Notes: a model not told the origin generated them from the sequence alone. Positions 49,710 to 62,143 are shown, counted from the stretch's first letter. The stretch is DNA of 64,000 nucleotides from Doryteuthis pealeii (GCA_023376005.1 CM042152.1:85947856-86011855); one strand, 5' to 3'. Made by a program: numbers and translations.

Positions 49710-50112
49710 AAAGTTATTATTCTAGAAATGGAATTGGCAGCCCAAGTTCAATCCTGGATGAGTCTGTTTACATTTCATTTTGCACATAACACTCTTAGCA
49801 AAGGCACAAATCCAGCTGTTCCTCCCCAGATATTGGTAAATAGTAGGACTGGCTGGTTATTTAGCTTTGCTTAGGCCACTTGTCTTGGAAAGGAAAACTT
49901 ATGAATTCAAACCAGCCATATTCACTAAAAAATTGACCTTGTTGTCACATCTACCCACCATGACAGAGAAGTTGGTAATATACATAAGATGCTAATAAGT
50001 TATATTTATTACCAAGTTAAATGTATATATCAGTTATTAAATACTGTTAGAATTATAAGGACGTGAATTGAAGAAAGAATCCTATTCAGTTTAGGTACTT
50101 CATTTTTTGGGA

Positions 50113-50356
50113 TAAAGTAAAGTCGTTGGGGTGGGCCTAAGTACAGCCAGACAGCGAGGGAGTCTTCCCTTTTCTCTAGCCGCTAGACAAGGAGATTATT
50201 TTTAGGGTCTGAGGTGGAGGCGCCACACCTACCATCAGGTCCTCACTTTACTGCACAGAATCCCTGTGCTACTCATACACTGTTGGTGAACCGGTATCGA
50301 ACAAGGAACCATGTGATTCCTAGTCGAACGCCTACGACTGAGCTAACTGGGCCCTG
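50113..50356 (-). mobile_element. SINE A2, copy 3 version
   Basis: Same insertion as 12,570-12,820, with small deletions in the head (CGCCTACGACTGAGCTAACT). Confidence 0.88.
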
Positions 50357-50543
50357 CAACCTTTTTTTATTGTACAGTAAACATGATTGTTTATGAGTAT
50401 TTTAGTGTATACTAATTTAAATAGCAGTGTCAAGGCATCTCAAACATTTGGACAAAGCATAGTCATTGAATTTTTTTCCTGTAGATAAACAAAAGATAAC
50501 AAATATATTAAAAAATGTTATCTGAGGCTATAATCAAATATAT

Positions 50544-50574
<31 letters not shown>

Positions 50575-51139
50575 TATACTGTAGACTAGTTAACAAGAAG
50601 ATACGTGTTATGATAATAATGTTGAAATATTTGATGTTTATGCTTAAACATTTCCATTTTTTTTTTTGTTTTGGTTTTTGTTTACTATGGTGCTAAGTTT
50701 TAGTATGAAAAAAAATTTCTTTCTAATCTTTTGATTCTTCAAATATTTTTCTTTTCTATCATAAGACAAAAAAAAAAAAAAATGCAACGAAAAATATTTC
50801 ATTTTCCTTTTTCTGTTTTTTTTTAAAAAAATGTTTATATATATAATATATATATATTATATATATATATATATATATATTTGCAACAGTTAAATCTATT
50901 TCCAAGAAACAAAATGTATAAAAAAAATGAACTAGCTTCATTAATTAAAGTTTAATATAATTTATAACATCACAAAATATTGATAATATAGATATTAATT
51001 CATTTAATTAGGAAGTTTAGGCAAATGAATAAACAAGATTTTTTCAAAAGCAATATGGAACAGGCTGAATGGCATGTTAAGAAATCATTTAAAATAATTG
51101 CTTCCTTGTTTATTTTGTACAGGAGTGATAAATAAGAAT

Positions 51140-51727
51140 TGAAGAATAATCAAAGTTTCAATTACCGTCGAATTGGGAAGACATGGCAACAAACGGTTGT
51201 AACCCGAATAGTTGCAAAGTCTACTGCAGAATGACAGGGTATTTATAAAATTCACAATATCATTCAAATCAAGCAGCCAATCAGAACTCAAGGAATGGAA
51301 TCACCCAAATCATGAATGGATCATTCTTTTGATTTCTATATATACCAACTGTCTTGGACACTGTTGAGTGGTATTGAAGTCAGTCAGTCAGTCAACAATT
51401 GGTTTGAACCAATGACTGGCCAAGCACAACTGAACCAGTGTCAAGAAACTGGTATTTATGGGAATTCAGAACAGTCCACTCATGCATTTGGGTGATTCCA
51501 TTTCCTGAGTCCTGATTGGCTGCTTGGTTTGTAGGATCCTCTGAGGCTCCATAAATCCTGCCACTTTGCAGTGGTCTTCACAGCATACCAGAATCGTATT
51601 GGGTTACAACTACTTGCTGTCTTGTCTTGCTAATTCAACAGTAATTGGACTTAGTATGATTATTCTACAAGTGGTACTTAGTTAGCTGCTGTTATTCAAA
51701 CCAACAGTAGACTAACTGACTTCAATA
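51140..51727 (+). repeat. Nested D5/D6 pair, copy 3 version
   Basis: D6 is at 51,373-51,669 (minus), inside D5 parts 51,140-51,372 and 51,670-51,727. The arrangement is the same as in copies 1 and 2. Confidence 0.9.
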
Positions 51728-53621
51728 ATCTTAGTTTTATGTTGTCTGAGTCTTTATACAGAGGATGGCCATTATTTATATATAGCATTTTGTGTGTTTT
51801 GAGCCTCTTATTTTTTTGCTGTTTAAAAACTCAGATGATAACCTCTAACCTTTGGAAACCAATAAAGTTTTCTCTAAAAGCAACTTTTTATTTGAAACAA
51901 CAGGAATGATATATATATAAAAAAAGAAAGTATATTCACTTTTTTCCAGAATACAAGCAAAGGGTTTTTTAATAATATTCTGAGACAGATTATGAGGTTT
52001 CTACAATATTTTGTCTTCATCTTTTGCTGATTTCAAACAACAGAAGATTGTCTGTTGGTCAGGAATCTAAGTATGCGGTGATGAAATTTTTAAAAAAAGA
52101 AGAAATATTGATAAGAAGGATATTAACAGATGTGACATACTCCTGAAGAAGGTTGGAAAATCAACCAGCTGAAATATGAATATGGCTGAAAAGTCCTTGA
52201 TGATGTCATATCTGCTATTTGATGACTTTTTTTTACCAATGGAGCCCAAGCACTGCAACACTGATGGAAGTGACTGCAAGGTGGACCATATTAAAAATAA
52301 ACCTCATTTGTCACATTCCATGAGAGTACTTGAGCAGCCTATGAACTTTTCAGATGACCTTTGTATATTAAAAATAACAAAGATGAGGATACTTATATAC
52401 TGCTGATACAAAAGGATGTTATATTTTGTAGAATTATTAGTATAATCACTTTGAATATGAATAACAGCTAAATCAGAAAAGGTAACATTGGTATCATTAC
52501 TGGTAGTATTTAAGCTTAGATTAGTCTGACACAAAGTCAGATTTGTTATGTTACCAGATAGGAGGAAACTGACTATATAAGCAAATTGGTCTTTAAAATC
52601 AGATTCATCATTGCATCACAGAAAGACACTCAATTTGCATCAGAATTAACATTGTCAATAATCTTTGCACCAAAAAGCATCAATCTACTTATTAATAGTT
52701 ATTGATAACTTCAAAATGGTTATCTCATGCAAAAATAAAAAGATTTTCTCTTTGATTTCTTTTTACTCAGCTCGGCTTTTTATTTCCTCCAATGAAAAAA
52801 ACAGAAAAACAAATATTAAATGCACAATTTGTTAGGTTTTAGGTTGGAAAATACAATATTTCTTAGAGTTTATAGTAAATCTATTCTTATTACTATATAC
52901 CCATTTCTATAATCTCTCTCTCTCTCTCTCTTTTACATGCATTAAATAAAAATATCCAAATATTACACTACATTCAATTCCCTGTTATTATGGGAGGAGA
53001 GCTATGTGCCAAAAGTTAATGCTAGAAAATTTAAGTTAAATAGCAGTCAGTTCAAAGCCTGTCTCTATAAAATTGATAAACACAGTTTATTATTTGTAGC
53101 ATACCTTATTATAGGTAGCATAACAAATATTATTTTATATATGATTATATATCCGTAAAAAAAGGTTTTCCTTTGGATTGTAGGTTTGGCTTCCTGCATC
53201 ATGTGTCCGTTGATCGTATGATAATTCAGTCACTGAAAAACTTTCTCTTTTGGCATCGGTCTTCAAAGAGATAAAAACCTATCTGTTTCAGTCCTAGATC
53301 ATGACGAAAAAAAGGTCATGTTTTCCAGTTCGGTTCATAGAGCAGAATAAATATAATTAGTCTCCAACTTTCTTGCCATGTAAACAATAAAAGACAGAAT
53401 AAGTCTTTTCTAACCAACTTTTGTACCTCTTCATTACACAATGGAACATATGTTATTATATAACCTGTGTGTGACATATGTATTGTGTATTTTATTGTTT
53501 TTGTTATGTATATCAAACATTCATAAGTACATTGTTCATGTGAGTTGTTTGTCTTTCCTGAGTGAATGTTCAGTGTTAGTGTATCCAGGGATGCATTAAT
53601 GCATTATAAGGACTTAGTGTT

Positions 53622-53820
53622 GGTAAACAAGTACAGACTAATATATTACACACTATTGTTATAGTCTGTTATAAACCAGTACACACTATTGTTATAGTCT
53701 GTTATAAACCAGTACACACTATTGTTATAGTTTATAAAGTACACACTATTGTTATAGTCTGTTATAAACCAGTACACACTATTGTTATAGTTATAAACCA
53801 GTACACACTATTGTTATAGC
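53622..53820. repeat. 33 bp minisatellite, copy 3 array
   Basis: About six units, of which several have internal deletions (for example TATAGTTTATAAAGTACACA). It is shorter than the copy 1 array by about one unit. Confidence 0.88.
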
Positions 53821-55383
53821 CTAACCACTAACCAGCACACCATGCAAGGCATTCAGATATGTGTATTGTGGCGAGTAAATACAGCATATCATATTTAATT
53901 TAAAAAGTTATGTTATATAAAATATGATACTCAATCTAATATATCTGGGTGTAATTGCTGGCTGATAAGATACAGTTTTTTTTCCTCAAAAGCATGTGAT
54001 TATTACACTATATTAGTATATAAAAAATGACAGTTGATAAAGAAAGCTGGAAATATGTTGCTATATTGTTGTGATGGAACGCAATGAAAAGAATATAAAA
54101 TATACTCTTTATAGTACTTAATACATTTACAACAAACTGAAGTAAATAACATTACCAATGGTATATAAGACAAGGTGAAAGCATATCAATTATTCAGACT
54201 GTGTGGAAATCTAGCTTTAAAGGAAAATATTTGACAATGATCTAACTTCACACTGTTTGAACGAGAAGAGATAAAATATCCAGCCTGTTTCTGTCTCAAA
54301 AATGTTTTGAAGATATATTTACTTTATACTAAATTATTTAAAAAACAAAAACAAAAAAACAAACCTCTAAATTAAATCAATCAAACAAATATCTTTATTG
54401 TTCACAACTTTCAAGTTGAAGACTTATGTTGCTTAAAGCTTTGAATTCAAACTAAATTTATCATAAATATTTCACAATTTTTTTTTTTTCACAATTTTGG
54501 AAAATACCCAGTTTTATGAAAGCTTCCTGGGTTCTGTTGATATTTTTTTTTATAGATTTATTTTCTATAAAGAAGGAAACCTACAAGTCAAATGGTTTAA
54601 AGGTGATTTTTGGTATCTTTTCTAGTAAACACATTATTTAACTTTTCCTTCAGAGCTTTTCAGCTAGTAACAATCATATTTTGTTAATGTTCTTAATGTA
54701 TTCTGCTTTCAAAGTTCATATCCACTAGTGCTTAACTTTTATTCCCCAAACCAACCTCCACTGAAAGGAGAGTTCAGTTATTGCTTTATGATAACTTTTT
54801 TATTTATATGCTGACAAAAATAGGAATTTCTTAGAGAAATATTTGTTTGGCATTCTGATAGACACTAACCTTTTTTCTTCTTTCTATGAATAGCACATCC
54901 AGAGAAGCAGACACAATTGAATATTTACTTCTATTAAATATCTTTTTGGAAAGTAGGCTATAAATCTACAAGGTGGACAATTCATGATGTTCTCAGTGTA
55001 AGCAAACATAATTGTTATCATTTGGAACAAGGCAAGAAAAATACAAAGAGTCATCAAATATAAAAATATTCACATTCATGACTTATTTATCAAGCCTGGC
55101 TTGTATGAAAAGCTGTTGTTCCAGAGAGATTAAACCACTGACACTGGTTTGCTTAAAATATCCTGAAGCAGTCAATATTTAAAAGATGAAAGGATCATCA
55201 TATTTCTTAAAATTCATTGCGTTTTTGTTTTGTTTGTTTTTTAAATTCATATTTTTATGAATAGACAGATAAAATGTTTTGATTATATTTAAACCAAGAA
55301 AAACAAAATTACATATTTAGCAGAACTGTTTTTTTTTTTTTATTGATATTTTTAATAATTTACAAGTGTGTGTATGTCACAGT

Positions 55384-55679
55384 TGTAGAATAATACTAAG
55401 TCTAATTACCGTTGAATTGGCAAGACAAGACAACAAGCAGTCGTAACTGAAATACGATTCTGTTTGCTGCTAAGACTACTGCAAAATGGCAGGATTTATG
55501 GAGCCTCAGAGGATCCTACAAACCAAGCAGCCAATCAGGACTCAGGGAATGGAATCACCCAAATGCATGAGTGGACTGTTCTGAATTCCCATAAGTACCA
55601 GTTGTCTTGACACTGGTTCAGTTGTGCTTGGCCAGTCACATTGTTCAAACCAATAGTAGACTGACTGACTGACTTCAAT
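55384..55679 (+). repeat. Family D element, copy 3 version of D7
   Basis: Runs TGTAGAATAATACTAAGTCT ... TGACTTCAAT and is almost identical to 17,932-18,218. Confidence 0.9.
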
Positions 55680-56878
55680 AACAGTATATCTGGATGATTT
55701 GTCCCAATATGATATTATAAATTTACGAACAACAAATAATAATACAATACAGTTAAATATATTTTAACTCAACAATATTTGTTTTATTTGTCACCAACCA
55801 TGGTATAGGAGGATTGATATGGTTAAAACATTTACTGTCCACACATGCATGTAATGCAGCTATCTTGTTATCTTGCTTGTTGATCATACTCTGTGATTTT
55901 TCTTGTACTACCCTTTACTAAAGAATGCTATTGTTAATTATGGAAGCGTTATCTCTCCTAACAATAAGTATCAAATTGATTTTTAAAAAACTGTTGCTTG
56001 GGTACTGACAAAAATCACTATAAAACTAATCATTGTAGAGATTTGTGTAGACTTACCAGTATTCAACTGTGTTGCAAGTTGAATTTGCTTCTGAGAATCC
56101 AGACTTGGTAAATGGTTTAAATAGCAGTTTGGGCTATGTAGCATGTTCAAGTCTATTTCTAGAATTTTGATTTTAGTGAGGAATTTTATCCATATATACT
56201 GAATAGTTGACCATGTTCTGTCAGTTGCTACAGAATGTATTCAGTTATTTTCTGTCTTTTTTTTGTCTTGTTACTGGACGCTAGTCACAGCCTTCCTGTG
56301 AAGATGAGTATGATGTTCATTCTACAGTCATGTTATATTAATGGAATTGTCTGTTTATCAATACAATGATTGATGTTTTTTTTTTGTGTGTGTGTGTTAA
56401 GAATACTATTTTCAAAACATTAAATGTCAATTTGCAGATCAATTCCTAAACATGATAAAAGATGTATTTAATAGATAAAGCGGTCTGATCTTGAACTGAA
56501 ATCTTTGATTTCTATATTTAAAGCTATGAACCAATCCTCTAAATGCTTACACAGAACTGAAATTGTCAATAAAATGATAACCACAGATGTTATTTGAGGA
56601 GAAAAGTTTGTGCTTATTGTACCTGTAGAATATCTCCAATTTGCCAGCAGTGAAGTACAAATACACTAAGTGCTGTTCTATACAGATCTAAAGATCTTCA
56701 TGACTCTTCCTCAACATCTGTCCCTATCTGTCATCGCTCCTAGTAGGTCCTCTGCACAGTATCCAGGTTCTGTGCAGAGCTGATCGATGTAGGTTTTTGC
56801 TAGTCACCAAATTATTGCCCCCATAAAAACCTAGGCAAAACTAAGAAAATGGGTCACTTAGGGAAGGCAGTGGGAAGT

Positions 56879-57183
56879 ATTGAGTCAGTTAGTCTACTGT
56901 TGGTTTGAATAACAGCAGCTAGCTGAGTACATAATGAAGCAGTGTCCAAGACAGTTGGTATATATAGAAATCAAGAATGATCCATTCATGAATTTGGGTG
57001 ATTTGGGTGATTCCATTCCTTGAGTTCTGATTGGCTGCTTGATTTGAATGCCATTGTGGAGTCTTATAAATACCCTGTCATTCTGCAGTAGACCTAGCGA
57101 CTATTCGGGTTTGTATTGGGTTACAACCGTTTGTTGCCATGTCTTCCCAGTTCGACGGTAATTGGAACTTTAATTATTCTTCA
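56879..57183 (-). repeat. Family D element D8, present only in copy 3
   Basis: It runs ATTGAGTCAGTTAGTC ... TAATTATTCTTCA, about 305 bp, and is of the diverged D5 subtype (CAACCGTTTGTTGCCATGTC). It splits a site that is continuous in copies 1 and 2 (CAGTGGAGGAAAAA near 19,480). The flanks GGAAGT and GGAGGA are consistent with a 6 bp target duplication plus errors. It contains a small internal tandem duplication, ATTTGGGTG twice. It is a presence/absence variant between copies. Confidence 0.88.
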
Positions 57184-58043
57184 GGAGGAAAAAAAGAAAA
57201 CTTATTGTATAAGATCTGAATCAAGTCAGTTTCCCTCAGTATTCTTCAGTTTTACATTTTGTGTTTCCATAAGAGTTAGAGAACAAAAATGTATTATTAT
57301 ATTGATCTTGTTGTTGTTTTTACACACAATGTTAATAGCATACTGCATTCATTTTATATGTAAATTTGAAAATCATAGTTATTATTATTAAATTTACTAT
57401 TCTTAATTTTGAGTAATATTTTCTTTTTGTCTTTGTTTAAAAAATGTTGCTTTTTATTACAACTCTCTTGAGTTATTTTGTTGACAATAAGAAACTGTGT
57501 ATTGAAGACAATAATAAATGATTAGCTCTTTAGGAGATTTGAAGTTATTTTGATTCAAGAAAGCCTTACATTTATAAACCCAGACAATGCATTGTCACCA
57601 ATCTTGCCAATATCATATTTGTTGTTGTTCTTTATACACTAGTAGAATTAATAGTATGTGAGTAGCAATAAAAAGCTACTAAAAATTTTTTTTAAAAAGG
57701 ATCAAAGAAAATACTACTCAAATTAATAACAATCATTGACAAATCTTCATCTAAAAACAAGAAGAAAAAATATGCTATTAAGACAACTAGTGTGTAAAGT
57801 GATTAACAACATATATGACACAGACAAGGTCAAAGGTCAAAAGATTAGGTTGGTTATGTGGGATTTAGACTTTTGTGATACCAATTGTTCTGATAGGCTA
57901 GTTAGTAATGCAGCTGGTACCAATAATTATGATTTTGAGTTTCACTAATAGCTTATCCTTATTTATATTTTTTATTGTCTTTGTCATAGAAATAACAACC
58001 CGATTGATAAAAATCAACTAAAGTTTTAAAAAAAGAGTGAAAG

Positions 58044-58400
58044 AAAATAGAAAACAAAACTGATAATAACAAATATTCATTTAAAAATAAAATATAAAAT
58101 TAAAAAAATGTTAATGTCACTTGTGATTATACAAACTTAAAAAAAGTGAAATTGTATATTTTTGTTAATTTGAATATTAAACACAATTTTATAGATTCTT
58201 TGAAAGTCTGAAGTAAAACAAAATAAACAAACATGAATAAAAACTTGAATGAAGAATTTGTTTTCACCATGCATGTCCCAGAAGAATTTTTATTGAAACC
58301 TGTCAATTTCCTCCTTTTTGTCAAACCTTTCCAGTTTTTTGGTCAGTGTGTATACATAAGATTTATTGATATTTACTAGATTTACTCATAAGACTATAAA
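58044..58400. other. Start of unique DNA beyond the fold-back point
   Basis: The first ~360 bp not shared with copies 1 and 2. AT-rich, with no feature recognised. Confidence 0.7.
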
Positions 58401-58405
58401 CTTGA

Positions 58406-58975
58406 AGATTAGTATTATCTGCGTTATTCGGACTATTGTCCCCATCTTCATTGTTATTTGTACAACGTTTTGGCTGATATGCCCTCCGCCTTCTTCAGGT
58501 ATTTCTTGTCAGACTCGGGAACCTTCTTGGACTCGGGAACTTTCTTGTTGTAATCGGGAGCCATCACAGAACTTTGAACCTAACCCTTTATTTAGTCCAT
58601 GGGGGTATCCTGTTCTCATTCCGCTAACCATAGCTGGGGTAGGAGTTGTGTTAATTATTTTTTCTAACTGCCTCTACTCAGGATTGAACTCTGGATCCAG
58701 AGATAACTGTCACTTAGAACTGTCTTAACCCAACTGCCTTATATACCATGTGTCCAATTAAATAAAGGGTTAGGTTCAAAGTTCCGTGATGGCTCCAATT
58801 ATGGCAAGAAAGTTCTCAAGTTCGAAAAGAAGGTTCCTGAGTCCGACAAGAAATACCTGAAGAAGGCCAGAGGGCATATCGGCTGAAATGTTGTACAAAT
58901 AACAATGAAGATGGGATGATAGTCCGAATAATGCAGATAACACTAATCTTCAAGCCTCATCTCAAACATTCAGAG
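58406..58975. mobile_element. Family G foldback, copy G2 (570 bp, ~190 bp arms)
   Basis: Inverted arms of about 190 bp (58,406-58,595 and 58,762-58,954) enclose about 165 bp. Both arms contain the family motif: CGCCTTCTTCAGG on the left and CCTGAAGAAGGCC on the right, each next to GTTGTACAAATAACAATGAA or its complement. The right tail is CAAGCCTCATCTCAAACATT, as in G0 and G1. Flanking AAACTTGA (58,398-58,405 and 58,976-58,983) may be an 8 bp target duplication. The centre holds, on the minus strand, GAGTTCAATCCTG, a B-box-like motif resembling SINE C, so a SINE fragment may have been captured. A 120-codon frame across it is an artefact. Confidence 0.82.
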
Positions 58976-58989
58976 AAACTTGAGTTTTT

Positions 58990-59425
58990 ATTTTGCCATA
59001 AAAATTTTGTAAAAAAAGGGTTGATAAATTCTTTTTTTAAATTCACTTGTCTTTCTTGATTCTCAGTGCCCACAAAAATAAAATAATGACAGAAAGAAAA
59101 AAGGAGAAAAAATTAACTTGTGACAAAATGTTGACAGTTTCTTTCCAACAACCAAAAAAAAAAATCAACTTAGCAAAATTGACTTTTTCGAATGTATTTC
59201 TCTGTTAATTATCAAAGGTTGCTTATATGTAAATGTGAAAATGCTTATAGCTGTAATCTGGTGATTTGAGAAAATTGGTTATCTTATCTGCAATTTAAAT
59301 AAAGAAAAGTGAGTTAAATGTCAGGGGAAGGACATCAAGTATAATGCTGCAAGGTCAGTGTTTGAAAACCTCTCTGGTAAATTCCAACATTATTATCCTC
59401 ACAGTCTACAAGATTTTCAGTCTCA
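58990..59425. other. AT-rich interval, nothing recognised
   Basis: About 430 bp with poly-A/T runs and no supported feature. Confidence 0.6.
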
Positions 59426-59441
59426 TTATACTATTTATATA

Positions 59442-59691
59442 GGAGCCGGGTTAGCTCAGTCGGTAGAGCGTTCGGCTAGAAACCACAAGGTTCCTAGTTC
59501 GATACCGGTCCCCGCCAACTCAGCGTATGAGTAGCACAGGGATTTGTGCGGTAAAGTAAGGAGCTAATGGTAGGTGTGGCGCTCCACCTCAGATGCTAAA
59601 AAAATCTCCTTAGTCTAGCGCTATTGAAAAGGGGATAGACTCCCTCGCTGACTGGCTGATACCGACTTTAGGCCGCCCCGTCGACTTTTAC
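59442..59691 (+). mobile_element. SINE A3 with perfect 16 bp target-site duplication
   Basis: A 250 bp element starts AGGAGCCGGGTTAGCTCAGT. The head has an A box (TTAGCTCAGTCGGTAGAGCG) and a B box (AGTTCGATACCGG); the A-family body ends at TCGACTTTTAC. The identical 16-mer TTATACTATTTATATA lies at 59,426-59,441 and 59,692-59,707. Long duplications of this kind are made by LINE-type target-primed reverse transcription. This is the best-defined A copy: full length, nearly intact and without the B-type tail. It is not a tRNA gene; the D- and T-arm regions survive but the anticodon stem does not pair well. Confidence 0.95.
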
Positions 59692-59709
59692 TTATACTAT
59701 TTATATACT

Positions 59710-60697
59710 GACTTTTGTCCCAATGAGAACTAAACTAGCTTTTTTATAACATCTATTTTATTACAATAAACAAAAAGTCAAAAGACAGTCATATGATAAT
59801 TATTTGGCTTTATGAACTTAAAATTAATATTGATCTTTTTATCTGTCCACCAATATTTCTTTTTAAATTTCTAAGTTTTTTTCTGATTTATCTATCCTGT
59901 TCATATTTACCTATTTAAACTAAAATCTTAGTATATTGATGCCTGTCTGTTTGTGTCTTTCTATTTCAGTCTGTGCATATCTTGGAGAACAAGTGACAAT
60001 ATGTATATGCATATAGAGGTGTCTTATTTTGCCCCCCCCCCGACCCTACACTTCCGCTATTCCGTGACACTGGCTTCCCTGTCAGAGAGGGTCTGCACCC
60101 AATATATATGTCATACAAGAGTAACAATTATGGATTAGGTAAAATCATATGTTCATTTGTTGGAGTGGATATCAATGTTCAAACAGATTCACTCTAACAG
60201 TCAGGCAGCATTTCAATAATGTTTCATAAACATAGTGAACTTGACTAAAAAAAATATAAAAAAAAGAAAGAAAAGTAATGGTGGAACAAAGTGGTTTGTA
60301 TGACAAATTCACTGAAACATGATTCTCTATTATTGAAGAAATTGTCTATTTTTTTATTTTTATTGTGCATTATGTACAAAATGTCAGTTTGTTGCCTGGA
60401 ATATGAAGAAAACATTTGTAGGATACAAGTAGATGTACTGTGCAGCAGCAGCAGCTGCTACAATGTGTGTGCATTGCCACCGGGTGCATTGAGGAGTGAC
60501 ATGCACTCATGATATCAACCAGCTAAACAGGCAGTAGTAGTGGCAGTGATGGTGATAGAAACAACAGATTTTTAAGTACTTTTATGGAACTTTTTTGAGA
60601 TACTTTCCTTACAAGGTGTGACATGTTTTAAGTTTAGGAAATACTCCTTAGATGTTTACATTTTTAAAATGTTACTTGTATTTTTATTTTTTTTTTT
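59710..60697. other. Unique interval, no gene recognised
   Basis: It contains a C10 homopolymer near 60,034, a short (CAG)n run near 60,444 and short unrecognised frames (59,953-60,138 and 60,291-60,512). Confidence 0.6.
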
Positions 60698-60940
60698 GTC
60701 GACGGGGCGGCCTAAAGTCGGTATCAGCCAGTCAGCGAGGGAGTCTATCATTTTCAATAGCGCTAGACCAAGGAGATTGTTTTTTAGCATCTGAGGTGGA
60801 GCACCACACCTACCATCAGCTCCTTACTTTACCGCACAGATCTCTGTGCTACTCATACGCTGAGTTGGCGAGGACCGGTATCGAACTAGGAACCTTGTGG
60901 TTTCTAGCCGAACGCTCTACCGACTGAGCTAACCCGGCCC
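60698..60940 (-). mobile_element. SINE A4
   Basis: The minus strand begins GGGCCGGGTTAGCTCAGTCG with both promoter boxes, and the 3' end (GTCGAC) abuts a poly-T tract on the left. It lies about 1 kb from A3 in the opposite orientation, so the two could pair as an inverted repeat. No unambiguous target duplication is visible because of the T-rich flank. Confidence 0.93.
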
Positions 60941-60950
60941 ATTTCTTTTT

Positions 60951-61139
60951 GGTTATTTCCTATAAGTCCAACATAAACAAAGGGGAACCACTCTTGACTG
61001 ATTATTTATTTATTTATTTATTGATCTACTAAGAAAAAAGAAGTTACAGTTAGGGTTTAGTTTAATGGGAAAATAAATAAATAATTTATCAGTCAAGAAT
61101 GATTCTCCTTTGTTTATGTTGGAGTTATTGGAAATAACC
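60951..61139. mobile_element. 189 bp foldback with ~68 bp arms
   Basis: Arms 60,951-61,018 and 61,072-61,139 start GGTTATTTCC and end GGAAATAACC and are imperfect complements, including CAACATAAACAAAGG and its complement and (TTTA)n against (AAAT)n. The loop is about 53 bases. Size and architecture resemble the unrelated foldback at 1,962-2,185. No clear target duplication is visible; the flanks are T-rich. Confidence 0.82.
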
Positions 61140-61513
61140 TTTTTTTCATTGTTATTTCTTACGTATTTTGTTGAATAGTCAGAAGGGATCCCACCAAAAT
61201 GTAAGGTAATTCATATATATTTAGATTATATATTAATTACTAATATGGATAAATGTGTTGAAAAATTATTGAACTGAAGCTGTATTTACTGAGACAACAA
61301 TGAACAAAACTCATTATTTGGAAAGAGATTGCCTGCTCTGAAAATCAGCATTCGAAATTCTGGCATTTACCTGGGCTCAATAGATTGATGCTGGGTAGGA
61401 AACCCTACCTGTAAGGTACACTAGCAGCAAAGATTAAATTATTAGCTATACATTGCAAGTGAAGAAACCATTACTTCATTTAATGTTTTAATTATATTTG
61501 TATTATATATAAA
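61140..61513. other. Unique interval, nothing recognised
   Basis: AT-rich with a slightly GC-richer stretch at 61,325-61,430 that could be part of an unrecognised repeat. Confidence 0.5.
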
Positions 61514-61773
61514 CCCCTCTGCATGAGCAGGATGTGACACAAGGTCAATTTCTTAAGTGGAGTGTAATAGATTTGAATTTTTCTTCTCCTACACTAGTTG
61601 CCTAAGTAGCCCATTCTACACTACAATTAACCCATAGCTGTAAAGAGAATACTAGGATGCATACCTTTCCCAAGAGTATTTGAACTTTATGAAATGCAAA
61701 CAGCCTTGTTCAGGATTTGAAATCTGTCACCGAGTCCATTTCCTATGATAATAACCATTACATTATGTGCCTC
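61514..61773 (-). mobile_element. SINE C, copy C3
   Basis: On the minus strand the tRNA-like head is present (GGCACATAATGTAATGGTTA, B-box-like ATTTCAAATCCTG). The family body follows, and the 3' end is at CACATCCTGCTCATGCAGAG. Both flanks are TA-rich, so the duplicated target cannot be defined. Confidence 0.8.
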
Positions 61774-62143
61774 TACTATATATATATCTCATTATAATAG
61801 CGATTTGGTGTTGGTCTGTCTGTAACCGAAACTATCACTGTTTACATTACAATACTATAATTGCATGTTTATCAATGACTATTTAACTTATAGTCAAAAT
61901 CATAGAATAAATCTTTCTTATTTATTAATGTCTTTATCAAAATCTGAGTTAGATTTGTCTCAAAACAGTCCATCTTATTAGTGTGTTTAACATCCTGCAA
62001 TGTGTCTTATATATCACTAAGAAATAAAGGTTTACATAATATATGTGTGGTTAATTTTCACACTGGTTTTAATAAATAATTACTAAATAATTACTTAGTG
62101 TTATTGATCTCTAATATTATTTTATTCTCCAACATATTAAAAT

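Larger units (their letters stand above)
36420..58043 (+). repeat. Triplicated block, copy 3 (second contig)
   Basis: This is a forward copy of the block beginning at the counterpart of about 2,655. From 36,420 to about 48,000 it is riddled with short insertions, so that equivalent landmarks drift from an offset of about 33.8 kb to 37.5 kb. From 48,000 on it is nearly clean. It contains one D element (56,879-57,183) absent from copies 1 and 2, and it continues past the fold-back point into unique DNA at 58,044. No gene is visible. Confidence 0.95.

Noticed and set aside
58366..58728. 120-codon frame, the longest uninterrupted non-tandem-repeat frame in the window
   Set aside because: It runs through the left arm and centre of the G2 foldback, has no recognisable domain, and the related elements keep no such frame.
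59445..59520. tRNA gene on the plus strand (also at 4,951, 28,015, and on the minus strand at 12,820 and 60,940)
   Set aside because: A and B boxes are good, but the anticodon arm does not pair properly and every copy is fused to the same SINE body, with a target-site duplication in the clearest case.
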